15,120 nt of DNA from GCA-2717185 sp047517345 (GTDB taxonomy: Bacteria; Pseudomonadota; Alphaproteobacteria; UBA8366; GCA-2717185). The position numbers and the translations under genes are program-made. The notes under the pieces are model-generated. The model was not told the origin of the DNA. It was given only the letters and a program-made list of their open reading frames with translations, and did not search any database. Each line of letters begins with the position of its first letter. Within the stretch, counting starts at the first letter, position 1. This document shows positions 14,433-15,120 of this stretch, piece by piece. Where the stretch lies: positions 1 through 15,120 of the forward strand of contig JAKZTB010000361.1 of NCBI GenBank assembly GCA_047517345.1. Reading direction: 5' to 3'.

Positions 14433-14494
14433 AGCAAAACAGGATTGATGATAATCGCCGAAGGCGATTATCATTGGTTCTGTTTCTTTGCTCT
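14431..14494. repeat. AGAGC-ended palindromic repeat, copy 1
   Basis: The ends AGAGCAAA (14431-14438) and TTTGCTCT (14487-14494) pair perfectly. The centre is a perfect 12-bp stem ATGATAATCGCC / GGCGATTATCAT with loop GAA (14448-14474). There is no T-run after the stem, so it is not a classical terminator, though it could slow transcription or protect mRNA ends. It starts within the dnaX stop codon. Palindromes with AGAGC...GCTCT ends are common intergenic repeats in alphaproteobacteria. Confidence 0.8.
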
Positions 14495-14502
14495 ATCTAT
14501 TA

Positions 14503-14558
14503 AGAGCGAACGGATTCACGGGATTGATGCCCTGCATCAATCCTGATCCGATCTTGTG
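14503..14558. repeat. AGAGC-type palindromic repeat, copy 2 (degraded)
   Basis: Starts AGAGCGAACGGATT, like copy 1, and contains a perfect 10-bp hairpin GGATTGATGC-CCT-GCATCAATCC (14521-14543) with outer pairing CGGAT/ATCCG (14511-14515 and 14546-14550). It shares the GGATTGATG core with copy 1 (14442-14450). Its right end no longer mirrors the left fully. It stands just before the ybaB ribosome binding site (GTGGAG, 14556-14561). Confidence 0.7.
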
Positions 14559-14570
14559 GAGTAACGCATC

Positions 14571-14894
14571 ATGAAAAATCTCGGCCAGCTCATGAAGCAG
14601 GCGCAGGAAATGCAGTCGAAAATGGCGGAGATGCAGCAGCGCCTCGTCGATGTAGAAATTACGGGCAATGCCGCAGCAGGGATGGTGACGGTGGTGCTGA
14701 ACGGCAAGGGCGAGATGCGCAAGGTGAAGATAGATCCCTCGCTTATCGTTCCGGCGGAAGCGGAAGTCCTGGAAGATCTGATTGTCGCAGCGCAAAACGA
14801 CGCACGCGCCAAGGTCGACGCCTACATGCAGGAAGAGACTTCGAAGATGATGGGCGGTGTCGAACTGCCGCCCGGCTTCAAGATGCCGTTTTAG
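14571..14894 (+). CDS. ybaB: Nucleoid-associated protein, YbaB/EbfC family
   Basis: 107 residues, the usual length. The start MKNLGQLMKQAQEMQSKMAE forms the family's long N-terminal amphipathic helix. ITGNAAAGMVTVVLNGKGEM gives the central sheet, then IDPSLIVPAEAEVLEDLIVA and NDARAKV complete the fold, followed by the Met/Gly/Pro-rich end MGGVELPPGFKMPF. YbaB dimers bind DNA non-specifically; the gene is nearly always next to dnaX and recR and may help replication or repair. GTGGAG about 10 bases before ATG is a usable ribosome binding site. It is separated from dnaX by two palindromes, which could partly uncouple its expression. recR is expected downstream, outside the window. Confidence 0.95.
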   Translation: MKNLGQLMKQAQEMQSKMAEMQQRLVDVEITGNAAAGMVTVVLNGKGEMRKVKIDPSLIVPAEAEVLEDLIVAAQNDARAKVDAYMQEETSKMMGGVELPPGFKMPF

Positions 14895-14925
14895 TGGATA
14901 GAATTACACATATGGTACCCCTATG

Positions 14926-15021
14926 ACGGCTTCCCGATTTCTCCGGTTAGGCGCGCGATTCGCCGCGATGCGGGGCCATCGCAAGCGTCGCGCAACGCGG
15001 CCGGTGATCTCGGGAAGCCGC
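14926..15021. repeat. Long imperfect palindrome downstream of ybaB
   Basis: The arms CGGCTTCCCGA (14927-14937) and TCGGGAAGCCG (15010-15020) pair perfectly. The pairing goes on through CTCCGG/CCGGTG with a few mismatches (17 of 20) and loosely into the GC-rich centre. The whole could fold as one hairpin of about 95 bases. No gene is seen in it and there is no T-run after it. Confidence 0.65.
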
Positions 15022-15032
15022 CCTCCGGGTCC

Positions 15033-15120
15033 CGTATCCCGGCTTCTCGGGGCGTCGATAGCCCTTGCCGATGCTTCGGCATCGCCGGCGAACCATCTCC
15101 TGCCGAGAAACCGGGATACG
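15033..15120. repeat. Second long palindrome, running to the window edge
   Basis: CGTATCCCGGCTTCTCGG (15033-15050) and CCGAGAAACCGGGATACG (15103-15120) pair at 17 of 18 positions. Inside is a perfect hairpin CGATGC-TTCG-GCATCG (15069-15084). The right arm ends exactly at the last base, so the repeat may extend beyond the window. Its arm resembles the first palindrome (CCCGATTTCTCCGG against CCCGGCTTCTCGGG), suggesting one repeat family. Confidence 0.7.

Noticed and set aside
14431..14558. dnaX palindromes as classical rho-independent terminators
   Set aside because: Neither stem is followed by a T-run, and both look like members of a repeat family; attenuation remains possible but unproven.
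1..15120. CRISPR arrays, tRNA or rRNA genes, prophage or integrase genes
   Set aside because: I found no regularly spaced repeats, no tRNA-like cloverleaf with conserved loops and no such genes when reading the window.

Overview
The window looks like chromosomal DNA of a GC-rich alphaproteobacterium, probably of the Rhodospirillales type. The reasons are the gene order cytochrome c (divergent) / kdsB-pheA / nudC / SRP RNA-dnaX-ybaB, a membrane-anchored CycM-type cytochrome c, Kdo synthesis for LPS, and AGAGC-ended intergenic palindromes of a kind common in this class. The assignment comes from gene content only.

Layout. Positions 1-916 (+) hold the last codons of an unknown gene and a soluble protein with a coiled coil and a C-terminal OmpA-like peptidoglycan-binding domain. 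Its base composition looks lower in GC than its neighbours. Positions 924-8191 (-) hold one long transport operon, read right to left: yejA (periplasmic binding protein), a 247-bp MITE-like insertion, yejB, yejE, yejF, a GhrA-type 2-hydroxyacid dehydrogenase, and a small cupin gene broken by an in-frame amber codon. Positions 8342-9124 (-) hold hisN and 9162-9704 (-) a membrane-anchored cytochrome c. Positions 9898-11513 (+) hold kdsB and pheA. nudC (11574-12470, -) converges on pheA. The SRP RNA (12563-12659, +) has a good promoter and lies just upstream of dnaX and ybaB. recR usually follows ybaB, but the window ends in about 200 bases of long palindromes first.

How the genes work together. 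YejABEF is a complete peptide-type ABC importer: binding protein, two permeases and one double ATPase. The dehydrogenase and cupin behind it may process an imported compound, but nothing in the sequence names the substrate. The right half is housekeeping: histidine and phenylalanine synthesis, Kdo activation, respiratory electron transfer, NAD(H) or NAD-capped RNA hydrolysis, protein targeting and the replication clamp loader.

I see no convincing new multi-gene system. The most unusual items are the MITE-like insertion, which ends 10 bases before the yejB start; the amber-interrupted cupin with an imperfect 30-bp tandem repeat; tandem palindromes that begin within the dnaX stop codon; and the orphan OmpA-domain protein at the left edge, whose partner gene lies outside the window.
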